Shown one piece after another: positions 42,122-51,308 of a stretch of DNA of 64,000 nt. Where the stretch lies: assembly GCA_965216335.1 (NCBI GenBank), contig OZ244154.1, forward strand, positions 682,001-746,000, written 5' to 3'. The DNA comes from JAHEJE01 sp965216335 (GTDB taxonomy: Bacteria > Pseudomonadota > Alphaproteobacteria > Rhizobiales > Aestuariivirgaceae). Every line of letters starts with the position of its first letter. Position 1 is the stretch's first letter. A model generated the notes under the pieces. That model worked only from the letters and a program-made list of their open reading frames with translations. It was not told where the DNA came from and ran no database searches. A program made the position numbers and the translations under genes.

Positions 42122-44101
42122 TCAGCCGTCGCGACGCTTAAGGTCGGGTGGCGTGGCTTCGTCCCTGAGTGCCGCCACGGCCTCGTCGAGCGGCATCGCG
42201 GTTTGGTGCTTCGATCCCAGACGGCGGATGTTCACCGCACCCTGCTCAACCTCGCGGGCGCCGACAACCATGATTACCGGCACCTTGGCGAGCGAATGCT
42301 CGCGCACCTTGTAGTTGATCTTCTCATTGCGCAGGTCGGTTGTCGCAACAAGCCCGGCACTGCGCAAACGCTCGCATACGCTTTCGGCGTAGTCGTCAGC
42401 CTCGGACGTGATGGTACACACCGCCACTTGCAGCGGCGACAGCCAGAGCGGCAGATGCCCGGCATAGTTTTCGATGAGAATACCGAGAAACCGTTCCATC
42501 GAGCCGCAGATCGCGCGGTGGATCATGACCGGCTGGCGTTTTTCGGAGTCCTTGTCGATATAGAACGCGTTGAACCGCTCCGGCAGGTTGAAGTCGACCT
42601 GGGTCGTGCCCATCTGCCACTCCCGGCCGATGGCATCGCGCAAGGTGTACTCGAACTTGGGACCGTAGAACGTCCCTTCGCCCTCATTCACCCCGGTCCT
42701 GATGCGGCCACCGGATTCCGCAGCCATTTTGTCCAGCACCCGGCGCAGGATGTCCTCGGCATGATCCCACATGGCATCCGTTCCGACGCGCTTTTCCGGC
42801 CGCGTCGCCAGTTTGACAGTGACCTCGTGGAAACCGAAATCCTCATAGACCGACATCATGAGATCGTTGATCCGCAGACATTCGGCCTCAAGCTGGTCCT
42901 CCGTGCAGAACACATGGGCATCGTCCTGGGTAAATGCCCGCACCCGCATCAATCCGTGCAGTGCGCCAGATGGCTCATAACGGTGCACAGAACCGAATTC
43001 CGCCATGCGAACAGGGAGTTCGCGATAACTTCTAAGACCATGCTTGAAGATTTGCACATGGCCCGGGCAGTTCATCGGCTTGAGTGCGAAAACCCGGTGG
43101 TCGGCGGTCTCGTCGTCCTCGTTGACAAAGGCATGTGCCGATTTCACCGCGAACATGTTCTCGTTGTACCACCCCCAGTGCCCTGAGGTCTCCCAAAGGC
43201 TCTTGTCGAGGATCTGCGGTGCGTTCACCTCATCGTAGACGCCATCGAGCCGGCGGCGCATGTAACTGACCAGCAACTGGAACACCCGCCAGCCCTTGGC
43301 ATGCCAGAACACCACGCCGGGGCCTTCCTCCTGGAAGTGGAACAGGTCCATCTCCCGGCCAAGCCGCCGGTGATCGCGCTTTTCCGCCTCCTCGAGCGCA
43401 TGCAGGTAGGCTTTCAGCTCCTTTTCATTGGTCCAGGCCGTGCCGTAGATGCGGGTCAGCATCTGGTTTCTTGCATCGCCGCGCCAGTAGGCACCGGCTA
43501 CCTTCATCAGCTTGAAAGCATTGCCGATTTTGCCGGTCGAGGTCATGTGCGGACCGCGGCACAGGTCGAACCACTCACCCTGCTTGTAGATCTTGATGGT
43601 TTGATCTTCCGGAATGGCATCGACCAGTTCGACCTTGAAGTGCTCGCCCTTGTCGGCAAACACCTGTTTGGTCTCGTCGCGGCTCCACACTTCCTTGGTG
43701 AACGGTGCGTCGCGGCCGATGATCTCGCGCATCTTCTTTTCGATCACCGGCAGGTCTTCCGGCGTGAACGGTTCGTTGCGGGCGAAATCGTAATAGAACC
43801 CGTTTTCGATCACCGGACCGATGGTGACCTGGGTACCGGGCCACAGCTCCTGAACGGCTTCAGCCATCACGTGGGCGCAGTCATGCCGGATCAGTTCCTG
43901 CGCAGAAGGGTCGTCACGGGTGACGATTTCTATGCGCGCATCGTCTTCAATCGGGTCGGCCAGGTCGCAAAGCTCACCGTCGAGCTTCATCGCAACCGCC
44001 TTCTTGGCCAGCGACTTGGCAATGGCGCCGGCAACATCGGCACCGGTCACGCCGGCGTCGAATTCGCGCTGATTGCCATCGGGAAATGTCAAGGAGATCA
44101 T
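42122..44101 (-). CDS. thrS: Threonyl-tRNA synthetase
   Basis: A 659-residue class II synthetase. An N-terminal TGS domain (MISLTFPDGNQREFDAG) leads to the editing domain, where the HxxxH motif is HDCAHVMAEAV. Catalytic-core motifs follow (KPMNCPGHVQIFKHGLRSYR, read in parts; RVRAFTQDDAHVFC; ICGSMERFLGILIENYAG). A C-terminal anticodon-binding domain closes the protein. ATG 44101 has AAGGAGAT upstream, while the longer frame upstream is not TGS-like. It is downstream of no operon partner. Confidence 0.98.
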   Translation of the reverse strand: MISLTFPDGNQREFDAGVTGADVAGAIAKSLAKKAVAMKLDGELCDLADPIEDDARIEIVTRDDPSAQELIRHDCAHVMAEAVQELWPGTQVTIGPVIENGFYYDFARNEPFTPEDLPVIEKKMREIIGRDAPFTKEVWSRDETKQVFADKGEHFKVELVDAIPEDQTIKIYKQGEWFDLCRGPHMTSTGKIGNAFKLMKVAGAYWRGDARNQMLTRIYGTAWTNEKELKAYLHALEEAEKRDHRRLGREMDLFHFQEEGPGVVFWHAKGWRVFQLLVSYMRRRLDGVYDEVNAPQILDKSLWETSGHWGWYNENMFAVKSAHAFVNEDDETADHRVFALKPMNCPGHVQIFKHGLRSYRELPVRMAEFGSVHRYEPSGALHGLMRVRAFTQDDAHVFCTEDQLEAECLRINDLMMSVYEDFGFHEVTVKLATRPEKRVGTDAMWDHAEDILRRVLDKMAAESGGRIRTGVNEGEGTFYGPKFEYTLRDAIGREWQMGTTQVDFNLPERFNAFYIDKDSEKRQPVMIHRAICGSMERFLGILIENYAGHLPLWLSPLQVAVCTITSEADDYAESVCERLRSAGLVATTDLRNEKINYKVREHSLAKVPVIMVVGAREVEQGAVNIRRLGSKHQTAMPLDEAVAALRDEATPPDLKRRDG

Positions 44102-44326
44102 CGTTAGTGTCCTTTCGCTCACTCGCTGCATACCAACGCAGGTAAGCCCATGGGTGGAAACCGCCGGCAACTGTACGCCCGGCGGCGCAAATGCCTTTTG
44201 CCCCCAAGCGCACCGGGCCGTCAAGTGCAGGCATGTGCCGCCGTGGCGTTTCCAGATGCGGCTATCGAACACACATCCTTAACCTTGTCTTGGCATGGTT
44301 AAGCATCAGTGAGTTGAGTACCGCGT

Positions 44327-44974
44327 ATGCCTTTCATATCTTCTGGCGCCCGTTCGCCGGCCCTGGCGGTGTGGATAATTGCCGTTTCCGCCACGTTGCC
44401 CTCTCAAACCGCACACGCGGGCGATGGGCTTTCTTCCATACTCAGGTCCGGGACCTATGATTGGCGCGGACCTTACGCCGGAATGCTGTTCGGCCTGAGC
44501 TCTTTTTCGACAACACATCGTGATCTTTCCGGAACGCCCAGGCATGTGCGTGCCAAAGGACGAATCGCCGGCATCGTCGCCGGATACAATTTTCGCAAGG
44601 CGGACCTCGTGTTCGGCCCCGAAGCCGACATCAGCTACGGCATCCTCAAGACGACGAACGCTGGCGACAGGATCGACGACGACCTGTTCGCCAGCCTCAG
44701 ATTCCGTCTCGGCCACCGCTTCAGGCGCACCCTGCCCTACATGACCGCGGGCCTGGCGTTTCATAAGGTCGACTACAAGGATGGCGGCGGACGCCACGAC
44801 GGCGACTGGCAGCCGTCGGTCACGGCAGGAGCCGGCTTGGAGTTTGCCGTTGGCCGCCGCATCAGCGCCCGCGTGGAGTATTTGCATGTCCGTGGCCTGG
44901 AGGACATGGCCAGCTCCAGCGGGACTGATAACCACCTGGTTCGCGCCTCCGCCGCTTATCACTTCGAAAAATAG
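44327..44974 (+). CDS. Outer-membrane beta-barrel protein (Omp25/31-like)
   Basis: A 215-residue porin-like protein. The signal peptide ends near residue 31 (SQTAHA). Strand-turn-strand sequence such as YDWRGPYAGMLFG, GRIAGIVAGYNF, DLVFGPEADISYG, SARVEYLHVRG and a final aromatic strand (ASAAYHFEK) match the beta-barrel family of Omp25/31 in Brucella and rhizobia. It probably has eight strands in the outer membrane. The terminus ends in Lys rather than the usual Phe. It is transcribed divergently from thrS. Confidence 0.82.
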   Translation: MPFISSGARSPALAVWIIAVSATLPSQTAHAGDGLSSILRSGTYDWRGPYAGMLFGLSSFSTTHRDLSGTPRHVRAKGRIAGIVAGYNFRKADLVFGPEADISYGILKTTNAGDRIDDDLFASLRFRLGHRFRRTLPYMTAGLAFHKVDYKDGGGRHDGDWQPSVTAGAGLEFAVGRRISARVEYLHVRGLEDMASSSGTDNHLVRASAAYHFEK

Positions 44975-45101
44975 GGAAATTCCCCGGATTTTCCGGCGCT
45001 TCGTGCAGGTGCAGGAAAAAGCATTTCACGGGTAACTGGCCGTTAACCTTACCCCTTTACCGTGTTCGTCAGTCAATCAAGGACGGATCGGTAAAAAGAA
45101 A

Positions 45102-45815
45102 ATGGTTCAGCGTTATCTCATCAGCGCCGCTTCGGCTGCAGCGGTCGCCTCTGTAATTGGATCAGCCACGATAGCCCTTGCGGCAGATCTTCCCCCTCCT
45201 CCGCCGCCGCCGGTCGAAATCCGCGAGTCGGTTTACGACTGGTCTGGCCTCTACGTTGGCGTAAACGCCGGTGCAGGATTTGCAGACTCACACTTCCGCC
45301 CCGACGGCGGGTCCGATCCGGACCTTTCCGGTGATGGCTATCTGATTGGCGGCTACGCCGGTTACAACTACCAGATGAACAATTTTGTCGTCGGTATCGA
45401 AGGTGACGTTTCCTACGGAGATGTCAATCCGGAGAACCGCCTGTGGCATCCCGATGTCGGCCCGGCATTTCAGGATGTCGATTTCTTCGCGACAATCCGC
45501 GCCCGCCTCGGTTATGCGCACGGCAACACACTTGCCTACGTGACAGGTGGCGCAGCATGGGCGGACTCAGAACTCAGGCTTCCCGTCCAGCCAGACGAGT
45601 CGGACTCGCAAACCCACTTCGGGTACGTGGTCGGCGGCGGTCTTGAACACGCCTGGACCGAAAATTTCATCACCCGCGTCGAGTATCTGTATGCTGACCT
45701 GGGGACGGAATCCTACAACTATCCGAACTCCTGCTCCACCGCGCCTGACTGCAACGTCAATGTGAACATGGCCGACTTCCATGTCGTCCGTGCCGGCGCA
45801 GGCTGGAAGTTCTAA
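45102..45815 (+). CDS. Outer-membrane porin-like protein (Omp25/RopB-like)
   Basis: A 237-residue protein with a clear signal peptide (MVQRYLISAASAAAVASV, cleavage near AALA-ADLPPP-type site at 28) and a Pro-rich linker PPPPPPPVEI. It then has barrel strands YDWSGLYVGVNAG, GYLIGGYAGYNY, VVGIEGDVSYG, ARLGYAHGNTLAYVTGG and TRVEYLYADLG, ending WKF, the terminal Phe typical of outer-membrane insertion. This is the Omp25/RopB type. It is a paralogue of the gene 127 bases upstream. Confidence 0.92.
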   Translation: MVQRYLISAASAAAVASVIGSATIALAADLPPPPPPPVEIRESVYDWSGLYVGVNAGAGFADSHFRPDGGSDPDLSGDGYLIGGYAGYNYQMNNFVVGIEGDVSYGDVNPENRLWHPDVGPAFQDVDFFATIRARLGYAHGNTLAYVTGGAAWADSELRLPVQPDESDSQTHFGYVVGGGLEHAWTENFITRVEYLYADLGTESYNYPNSCSTAPDCNVNVNMADFHVVRAGAGWKF

Positions 45816-45886
45816 ACTCGGCACCTCCCACAGTTCCTGCCGGCTGATCCGTTTCGGGGGCGTCCGGCAGACAAGGTGCATTTACC

Positions 45887-45914
45887 GCCTCTGGTGCTTT
45901 CCGGCACCAGGGGC
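45887..45914 (+). terminator. Rho-independent terminator after the porin gene
   Basis: GCCTCTGGTGC pairs with GCACCAGGGGC (11 bp including one G-T wobble, 6-base loop) and is followed by TTTTCCTTTTC. It lies 71 bases after the porin stop and separates it from the convergent yidD. Confidence 0.85.
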
Positions 45915-45928
45915 TTTTCCTTTTCTTC

Positions 45929-46222
45929 TCAGCGCCAGCGGCCGTAGCGCCAAATGCACCACCCATGGTCCGGCAACTCTTCCGGCACGGGGTCGTAGCC
46001 ATCCGTTCCCCATGGATTGCACCGCCAGATGCGCGAAATGCCCAACACACCGCCACGAACGGCACCAAAACGCATGATTGCGCTGCTGGTGTAGTCCGAG
46101 CACGTCGGCAGGTGCCGACAGGTGCGCCCGGCGAGGGAGGACAGCGTCAACTGATAGAACCGTAAGGTCTTGATCGCCAGCCACCCGGCAATGCCCACGG
46201 TGCCTGATGCCTTCTGGCTCAC
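45929..46222 (-). CDS. yidD: Membrane protein insertion efficiency factor YidD
   Basis: A 97-residue small cytoplasmic-face protein that assists YidC-dependent insertion. The family core FYQLTLSSLAGRTCRHLPTCS is nearly intact (positions ~22-42, three conserved Cys with CSDYTSSAI), followed by GISRIWRCNPWG. A GTG start at 46222 overlaps the stop of the iscU-like gene by four bases, so translation is coupled; the upstream frame is not family-like. The C-terminal tail after GTDGYDPVPE is Trp-rich. Confidence 0.9.
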   Translation of the reverse strand: MSQKASGTVGIAGWLAIKTLRFYQLTLSSLAGRTCRHLPTCSDYTSSAIMRFGAVRGGVLGISRIWRCNPWGTDGYDPVPEELPDHGWCIWRYGRWR

Positions 46223-46686
46223 GAACCCGGACCGCCGATCGCCGGGTGCTTGCTTGCCGCCACCTCCTCGATCTGCCGTACCGCATCGCACACCGCATCG
46301 AACGGCAACAGTGTGGACGTATGCCGCGCTTTGAGTTCGCGTACCGGCAACAGGGCTTCAAGATCCCGCCACTTGCCGTCCGGCGGGGGTCCGTCATCCT
46401 TCAGCATCGCGTGCATCGTCTTGCGCAGCGCTCGCAGCTCTGCACCGCTCGAACCGACAACGTGGCGGGCCAGGATCGACGATGAGGCCTGACCGAGCGC
46501 ACAGGCTTTCACTTCGTGGGCAAAATCACTGACCACGCCGTCTTCCATTTTAATATCAACCGTCACCTTGCTGCCGCACGCCCTGGAATACGCACTGGCG
46601 GTCGCATCCGGTGCCTCAAGACGGCCGATACGCGGGATATCGGCGGCAAACCCGAGAATCTGTCTGTTGTAGATACTGTTCAGCAT
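46219..46686 (-). CDS. IscU/NifU-like iron-sulfur cluster scaffold protein
   Basis: A 155-residue scaffold of the IscU/NifU N-terminal family. It starts YNRQILGFAADIPRIGRL (preceded by MLNSI), and the conserved cysteines are in YSRACGSKVTVDI, VKACALGQASSS and FDAVCDAVRQ, the three ligand positions. It is a divergent alphaproteobacterial form found with yidD and folE. ATG 46686 is preferred because the alternative at 46743 adds non-family residues. Cluster assembly is inferred from family; no isc or suf genes are adjacent. Confidence 0.87.
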   Translation of the reverse strand: MLNSIYNRQILGFAADIPRIGRLEAPDATASAYSRACGSKVTVDIKMEDGVVSDFAHEVKACALGQASSSILARHVVGSSGAELRALRKTMHAMLKDDGPPPDGKWRDLEALLPVRELKARHTSTLLPFDAVCDAVRQIEEVAASKHPAIGGPGS

Positions 46687-46943
46687 TGCTCGCCAACCGG
46701 GGTGTTCTGACCGCAAAGCCACACCGCAGCGCAGAATGGGCATTGAAAAACCATGGTCTTATACACCATATGAACGTGCGGGTGATGTCTCATGTGAAAT
46801 TTGCTGCCGGATAGCGCACTTTGTGGTAACCGGCATTGCGTGTTATCTGATCACCCACAAATGACAGTTCAAGAGCCGGCTGACGGCAACGGGACACCCA
46901 AGGCAACACAGCGAAGCCGAAACGACGCAGGATTGAAGACACC

Positions 46944-47594
46944 ATGGATGCAGTTATCAAGAAACTGACACCAGCCGGGCCGGAAATCGGCCGCGGCCCG
47001 GATGTTGAACGGCCGAGCGAAGAACAGGCCAAGCAGGCTGTCCGCACGTTGCTGGCCTGGGCCGGCGACGATCCGGACCGCGAGGGGCTGCTGGACACCC
47101 CGAAACGGGTGATCAAGGCCTATCGCGAGTTCTTCAGCGGATACCAGGACTGCCCTCTCGAGGCGCTGTCGCGGACCTTCGAAGACGTTGGCGGCTATGA
47201 CGATATCGTCATGCTGCGCGACATCGAGTTCAATTCCCACTGCGAACACCACATGGTGCCGTTTATCGGCCGCGCCCATGTCGCCTACCTGCCCACGGAC
47301 AATGTGGTCGGCATCTCGAAGCTGGCCCGCGTGGTGGAGATTTTTGCCCGGCGGCTGCAGACCCAGGAGACCATGACGGCACAGATCGCATTCAGCATCG
47401 ACAAGGCATTGCAGCCGCGCGGTGTGGCGGTGATGCTGGAGGCGGTCCACCAGTGCATGTCGCTACGCGGGGTCTCCAAGCGCAACGTTGCGACGATCAC
47501 CACCCAGTTCACCGGTGAGTTCAAGTCCGAGCCGGCCAACCAGGCCCGCTTCATGGAACTGATCCGATCGCCATCCGGCGGTTTCTCACTCTGA
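46944..47594 (+). CDS. folE: GTP cyclohydrolase I
   Basis: A 216-residue enzyme converting GTP to dihydroneopterin triphosphate, the first step of folate synthesis. Catalytic and zinc-binding elements are visible: ETCEHH-type motif as SHCEHHMVPFIGRAHVAYLP (residues ~95-114), KLARVVEIFARRLQTQE, and HQCMSLRGVSK with the third zinc Cys. Length fits the FolE type I family. The 257 bases upstream, shared with the divergent iscU-like gene, show no recognisable riboswitch. Confidence 0.97.
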   Translation: MDAVIKKLTPAGPEIGRGPDVERPSEEQAKQAVRTLLAWAGDDPDREGLLDTPKRVIKAYREFFSGYQDCPLEALSRTFEDVGGYDDIVMLRDIEFNSHCEHHMVPFIGRAHVAYLPTDNVVGISKLARVVEIFARRLQTQETMTAQIAFSIDKALQPRGVAVMLEAVHQCMSLRGVSKRNVATITTQFTGEFKSEPANQARFMELIRSPSGGFSL

Positions 47595-47609
47595 CGACAG
47601 CCCAGCGCC

Positions 47610-48044
47610 ATGCCTTCATCTGCCGGTACTGAACCAAGCACGGCCGGGCGTGAAGAAGGCACCGCGTTCGTCCCGAAATTCGATTCCAACGGACTGCTGG
47701 CGGCGATCGTTGTCGATTCTTCCGACAACGCCGTGCTGATGTTCGCCTATATGAACGAACAGGCCCTCAACGCCACGATTGACAGCGGCTTTGTTCATCT
47801 GTGGAGCCGTTCACGCCAGGCGTTGTGGAAGAAGGGCGAAACATCCGGTGAAACGCTGCGTGTTGTGTCGATCAGAACCGATTGCGACCAGGACGCCGTG
47901 CTGATCCACGCCGAGCCGCAAGGCCGCGGCGCAACCTGCCACACCGGGCGCCGCAGTTGTTTCTATCGCACACTGAGCGGCGGAAAGCTTGAACAGAGCG
48001 ACACCGAACGCCTGTTCGACCCCAAGGATGTCTACGGAGGTTGA
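47610..48044 (+). CDS. hisI: Phosphoribosyl-AMP cyclohydrolase
   Basis: A 144-residue monofunctional HisI, third step of histidine synthesis. The family blocks LMFAYMNEQALN, SRSRQALWKKGETSGETL, RTDCDQDAVLIHAE and GATCHTGRRSCFYR are all present, with the metal/zinc Asp (DCDQD) and Cys residues. No HisE domain is fused. The gene follows folE by 15 bases and is likely cotranscribed with it. Confidence 0.96.
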   Translation: MPSSAGTEPSTAGREEGTAFVPKFDSNGLLAAIVVDSSDNAVLMFAYMNEQALNATIDSGFVHLWSRSRQALWKKGETSGETLRVVSIRTDCDQDAVLIHAEPQGRGATCHTGRRSCFYRTLSGGKLEQSDTERLFDPKDVYGG

Positions 48045-48149
48045 CAGGTCCGGCATCCATGGCAAGTCAGGCTCTAAGAAAGCTGTTATCAAATCACCCG
48101 GTTGCCGCTAGTCTTCATGTTGAGCAGACGTGGCGCAGGCGACCGGGCA

Positions 48150-49136
48150 ATGAGCGAACAAGACAACGACACCACCACCAATGTTAAGGCGGACCCGGGC
48201 ACTTACGATGCCATACTGGTGCCCGACCATCACGCGCGGATCGGGTTGGCGCTGGGCGCCGGAGCGGCACGCGGCTGGTCGCATATCGGCGTTATCGAGC
48301 GGCTTCTGGAGGCCGGCATATCGCCTGCCGTGGTGTCGGGAACTTCGATTGGCGGGCTTGTTGGCGGTTGTTATGCATCCGGCAAACTCGAGGAGCTCAA
48401 GGAGTTCGCCCTGGGCCTGACGCGCCGGCGGATTTTTTCGTTCCTGGACATCGCCTGGGGCGGCAGCGGACTGATCGCGGGCGACCGGCTGACGGCACTG
48501 CTAGACGAGCATCTTGGCGATATGGAATTCAAGGACGCCCGCTTGCCGTTCATCTGCATCGCGACGGAACTGCTCACCGGCCATGAAATCTGGCTGCGCG
48601 AGGGGCCATTGACGTCGGCCATGCGCGGTTCCTATGCCTTGCCCGGCGTGTTCAAGCCGGTGCACCGGCAGGGCAAATGGCTGATCGACGGCGCTGTCGT
48701 CAACCCTATTCCGGTATCGGCCTGCCGGGCCATGGGCGCGCGCCTGGTGATCGCGGTAAACCTCAACAGCGATGCTTTCGGCGGCACCGTCATCCAGCAG
48801 ACGCTGCAGCATTCCATCGAGGATGTACAGGAGCAGGCGGCAAAGAAGGACCGTGAACGCTCCTCACGCCTGCGTCAGATGATCGGGTCCAAATCCGACC
48901 CCGGCCTGACGACCGTCCTTGTCGCTGCCTTCAACATCACCCAGGACCGGCTGGCGCGCTCGCGGCTTGCCGGTGACCCGCCTGACATCAACATCGTCCC
49001 GCGCACCCCGGAAATTGGCCTGTTCGAGTTCGACAAGGCAGCCGACGCCATAGCTGCCGGCCGCGAGGCAGCCGACCGGCTGCTGCCGGAAATCGAGTAC
49101 GCCATGGATGTCCTGGACAAGGTCGCCGGCCTATAG
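48150..49136 (+). CDS. Patatin-like phospholipase (RssA/NTE family)
   Basis: A 328-residue Ser-Asp hydrolase. The oxyanion-hole segment is GLALGAGAARGWSHIGVI (first Gly of GGGxRG replaced in GAGAARG), the nucleophile elbow VSGTSIGGLVGGCYA and the Asp of the dyad in WLIDGAVVNPIP. This is the bacterial RssA/NTE-like group of lipid hydrolases. Start is uncertain: ATG 48150 is used, with ATG 48117 as alternative; neither has a clear Shine-Dalgarno sequence. It lies 105 bases after hisI. Confidence 0.88.
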   Translation: MSEQDNDTTTNVKADPGTYDAILVPDHHARIGLALGAGAARGWSHIGVIERLLEAGISPAVVSGTSIGGLVGGCYASGKLEELKEFALGLTRRRIFSFLDIAWGGSGLIAGDRLTALLDEHLGDMEFKDARLPFICIATELLTGHEIWLREGPLTSAMRGSYALPGVFKPVHRQGKWLIDGAVVNPIPVSACRAMGARLVIAVNLNSDAFGGTVIQQTLQHSIEDVQEQAAKKDRERSSRLRQMIGSKSDPGLTTVLVAAFNITQDRLARSRLAGDPPDINIVPRTPEIGLFEFDKAADAIAAGREAADRLLPEIEYAMDVLDKVAGL

Positions 49137-49142
49137 GGCTGA

Positions 49143-49571
49143 TCAGCCTGAAATGTAGCGTTTCATTTCCTCGGCTTCATGCTCGACTTCGGCAATGCGG
49201 TGTTTCACGACATCGCCGATGGAGATGAACCCGGCCAGCTTGCCGCCGGACATGACCGGCAGATGCCGCACCCGGCCATCGGTCATGATGGCCATGACCT
49301 GATCGGTGGTATCCTCAGGTTTGCAGGTGATCAGTTCGCGGGTCATGAACATGTCCGCCTTCATGGCAATCGCATCCTGGCCGTGCTTCGACAGGGCGCG
49401 CACGATGTCGCGCTCCGAGATGATCCCGGCAATTGTTCCATCCGAACTGATCAACAACACGGCGCCAATGCGCCTTTCCGCCAGCAGACCGCTGACGTCC
49501 TGCAGGCTCGCTGAAAGGTCGATTGATATGATTTCGTCGGGCTTGGATGCCAGAATATGTGCGACTGTCAT
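49143..49571 (-). CDS. Tandem CBS-domain protein
   Basis: A 142-residue protein made of two CBS domains (first ~1-62, second ~72-130). Diagnostic segments are GAVLLISSDGTIAGIISERDIVRAL (read in parts) and RHLPVMSGGKLAGFISIGDVV, with an ISERD and a matching IGDVV site for adenosine nucleotides. There is no effector domain, so it is a stand-alone sensor of ATP, AMP or similar ligands. It converges on the patatin gene; its own upstream neighbour is the rhomboid. Confidence 0.92.
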   Translation of the reverse strand: MTVAHILASKPDEIISIDLSASLQDVSGLLAERRIGAVLLISSDGTIAGIISERDIVRALSKHGQDAIAMKADMFMTRELITCKPEDTTDQVMAIMTDGRVRHLPVMSGGKLAGFISIGDVVKHRIAEVEHEAEEMKRYISG

Positions 49572-49598
49572 TATGGTTGCTCCTTAAACGGGCCGCTA

Positions 49599-50351
49599 TT
49601 ATTGCACAGCTTTTGGTGTGAACAAGCCAAACAGTACCAGTCCGGTCACAAAACCACCAATGTGGGCCTCCCAGGCAATACGGCCAACGTCCGCCGCGTT
49701 GCCGAAGCCGATGACGCCAAACACCAGATTGACGGCCATCCACACAAAGATGAACATTCGCGCCCGCCCGTTTGCCAGAACACGGGCCAGCGGCATTGCC
49801 GGCGTTGGCTCATGCCCCAGGTGCGACAGCTGAATGCGCCCCGGCATGGCGAACATCAGCCTGACGGCACCGCCCATATGCCCGGAAACGGCCCCGGAAG
49901 CGCCAACCATGAACGACAGGGTTCCCCAGTAGACCAGCTGGCTGGCAACGGCAGCGCCTATTGCGCAGACCAGCGAAAAGACGATGAAGCGCAAAGCCCC
50001 CATCCAGCGCGCCACGACGCTGCCGAATGCCAGCATCCAGACGCTGTTGACGATCAGGTGCAGCCAATCGCCATGCAGGAACATGTAGCTGACAAACGTC
50101 CACACGTCTGCGCCGGCCCCGCCCGGAAAGACGGCATTTGCAAACTCGGCAGGCGGCGTGAGGCGCGCCGGCGAGAAGGCAGCGGCCAGCATCAGCCATT
50201 CCGACAGATCTCCAGGCATGGCCAGCAACAGTGCGTGAACCGCGACAAACACCGCAACAAGGGCCAAAACGATCCATGGCGCATTGATCGCCGGCTGCTT
50301 CCCGGCCCGTTCCAGTGTCACCGTTTGCGGCTCAGTTCCGCCATTTTCCAT
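49599..50351 (-). CDS. Rhomboid-family intramembrane serine protease
   Basis: A 250-residue membrane protease with about six hydrophobic segments. The catalytic Ser is in MVGASGAVSGHMGG, the catalytic His in EAHIGGFVTGL of the last helix, and the helper HxxxN in WLHLIVNSVWML. The combination shows an active rhomboid. ATG 50351 was chosen because earlier in-frame residues are not membrane-like and would reach towards the divergent PAS_5 gene. It precedes the CBS gene by 27 bases. Confidence 0.92.
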   Translation of the reverse strand: MENGGTEPQTVTLERAGKQPAINAPWIVLALVAVFVAVHALLLAMPGDLSEWLMLAAAFSPARLTPPAEFANAVFPGGAGADVWTFVSYMFLHGDWLHLIVNSVWMLAFGSVVARWMGALRFIVFSLVCAIGAAVASQLVYWGTLSFMVGASGAVSGHMGGAVRLMFAMPGRIQLSHLGHEPTPAMPLARVLANGRARMFIFVWMAVNLVFGVIGFGNAADVGRIAWEAHIGGFVTGLVLFGLFTPKAVQ

Positions 50352-50470
50352 GCCACAACCTGCGTAATCCGATTGATTGGTGCGTTGCCGGCCAGACTTG
50401 GCACGAACTCTGCAAAACCCATCCCGACAGTACAGCAATGACACACCTTGTTCAGCGGTAAACCATCACA

Positions 50471-51124
50471 ATGACGACCACAAGCACCACCGAGCTATCA
50501 ATGGATGCGCCAGAAACGATTTTGCATCCGACAAGCCGCGAGTTGTTCCGTTATTGGGAGCGCTTGCGCAAGGAGGACAGTGCACCGCAAAAGAACACGC
50601 TCGAACTGAAGGAGATACCATCGCTCCTGCCGCACATCGGCATTCTCGAACGTCACCCCTTAAAGCAGCAATACTCCTGGCGGCTGGCAGGCACCGGGCT
50701 GTGCAAGCTGTTCGGCCGGGAAATGACGGGTACCCAGTTCCTGAAAGGTTGGCCGGAGTTCGAGGCTAGCGTCGTTGCCCGAATGCTCGATGCTGTCGTC
50801 TCCAGCCACCAACCGGCGATTGCCCGGATCAGGGCTTCGAACTCAGTTGGCGAACAGCTGGGGCTGGAGCTTCTCGCACTGCCTCTCGCCACCGAGCGCC
50901 CCAACCGGACGTTGGTCCTGACCGGACTGATGGCGTTCCGGCAGCCGCTGTGGCTCGGCAAAAAACAACTTACCCAATTCGAGCTTTCGCGGGTGAAGAT
51001 GATCACCACCGAACACGCCGGCACGAATGCATGCGACTCCCATTTGGCGGCCTTTGGCGACGGCACCGAATCAGAACCGGGCCGGCCGCTGTTCCGCGTA
51101 ATCGAAGGCGGCCGCGCCGACTGA
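50471..51124 (+). CDS. PAS_5-family protein
   Basis: A 217-residue protein matching the alphaproteobacterial PAS_5 (PF07310) family. The hallmarks are TSRELFRYWERLRK near residue 22, LPHIGILE and the RLAGTGLCKLFGREMTG stretch near 70-87, which ends in the family's usual TG.xF. The C-terminal half (LALPLATERPNR...FRQPLWLG) is also typical. These proteins are single PAS-like sensors without a recognisable output domain. It is divergent from the rhomboid gene. Confidence 0.85.
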   Translation: MTTTSTTELSMDAPETILHPTSRELFRYWERLRKEDSAPQKNTLELKEIPSLLPHIGILERHPLKQQYSWRLAGTGLCKLFGREMTGTQFLKGWPEFEASVVARMLDAVVSSHQPAIARIRASNSVGEQLGLELLALPLATERPNRTLVLTGLMAFRQPLWLGKKQLTQFELSRVKMITTEHAGTNACDSHLAAFGDGTESEPGRPLFRVIEGGRAD

Positions 51125-51308
51125 GCAGCCAAGGACGGGCAATCCCGTCCGGTTCCTGGAACGGCGAGCACTTCAGCTTGAGCGGGCCCCCGAAACAATT
51201 ACGGTCGGCGCTGTCAAAAGACCGACCAAGCAACCGTGAAGAGGCCGTAGATCAGCAGGACACACCTGCGATCGTTATGCATCGCAGTTGTTCGGCAGAG
51301 GTGCCGCC

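Noticed and set aside
44102..44272. N-terminal extension of threonyl-tRNA synthetase
   Set aside because: The 57 extra codons have no TGS-like sequence, while ATG 44101 has a strong AAGGAG site and a standard N-terminus.
44102..44326. T-box or other leader upstream of thrS
   Set aside because: No T-box sequence or strong stem-loop was seen in the 225-base region, and T-boxes are rare in this group.
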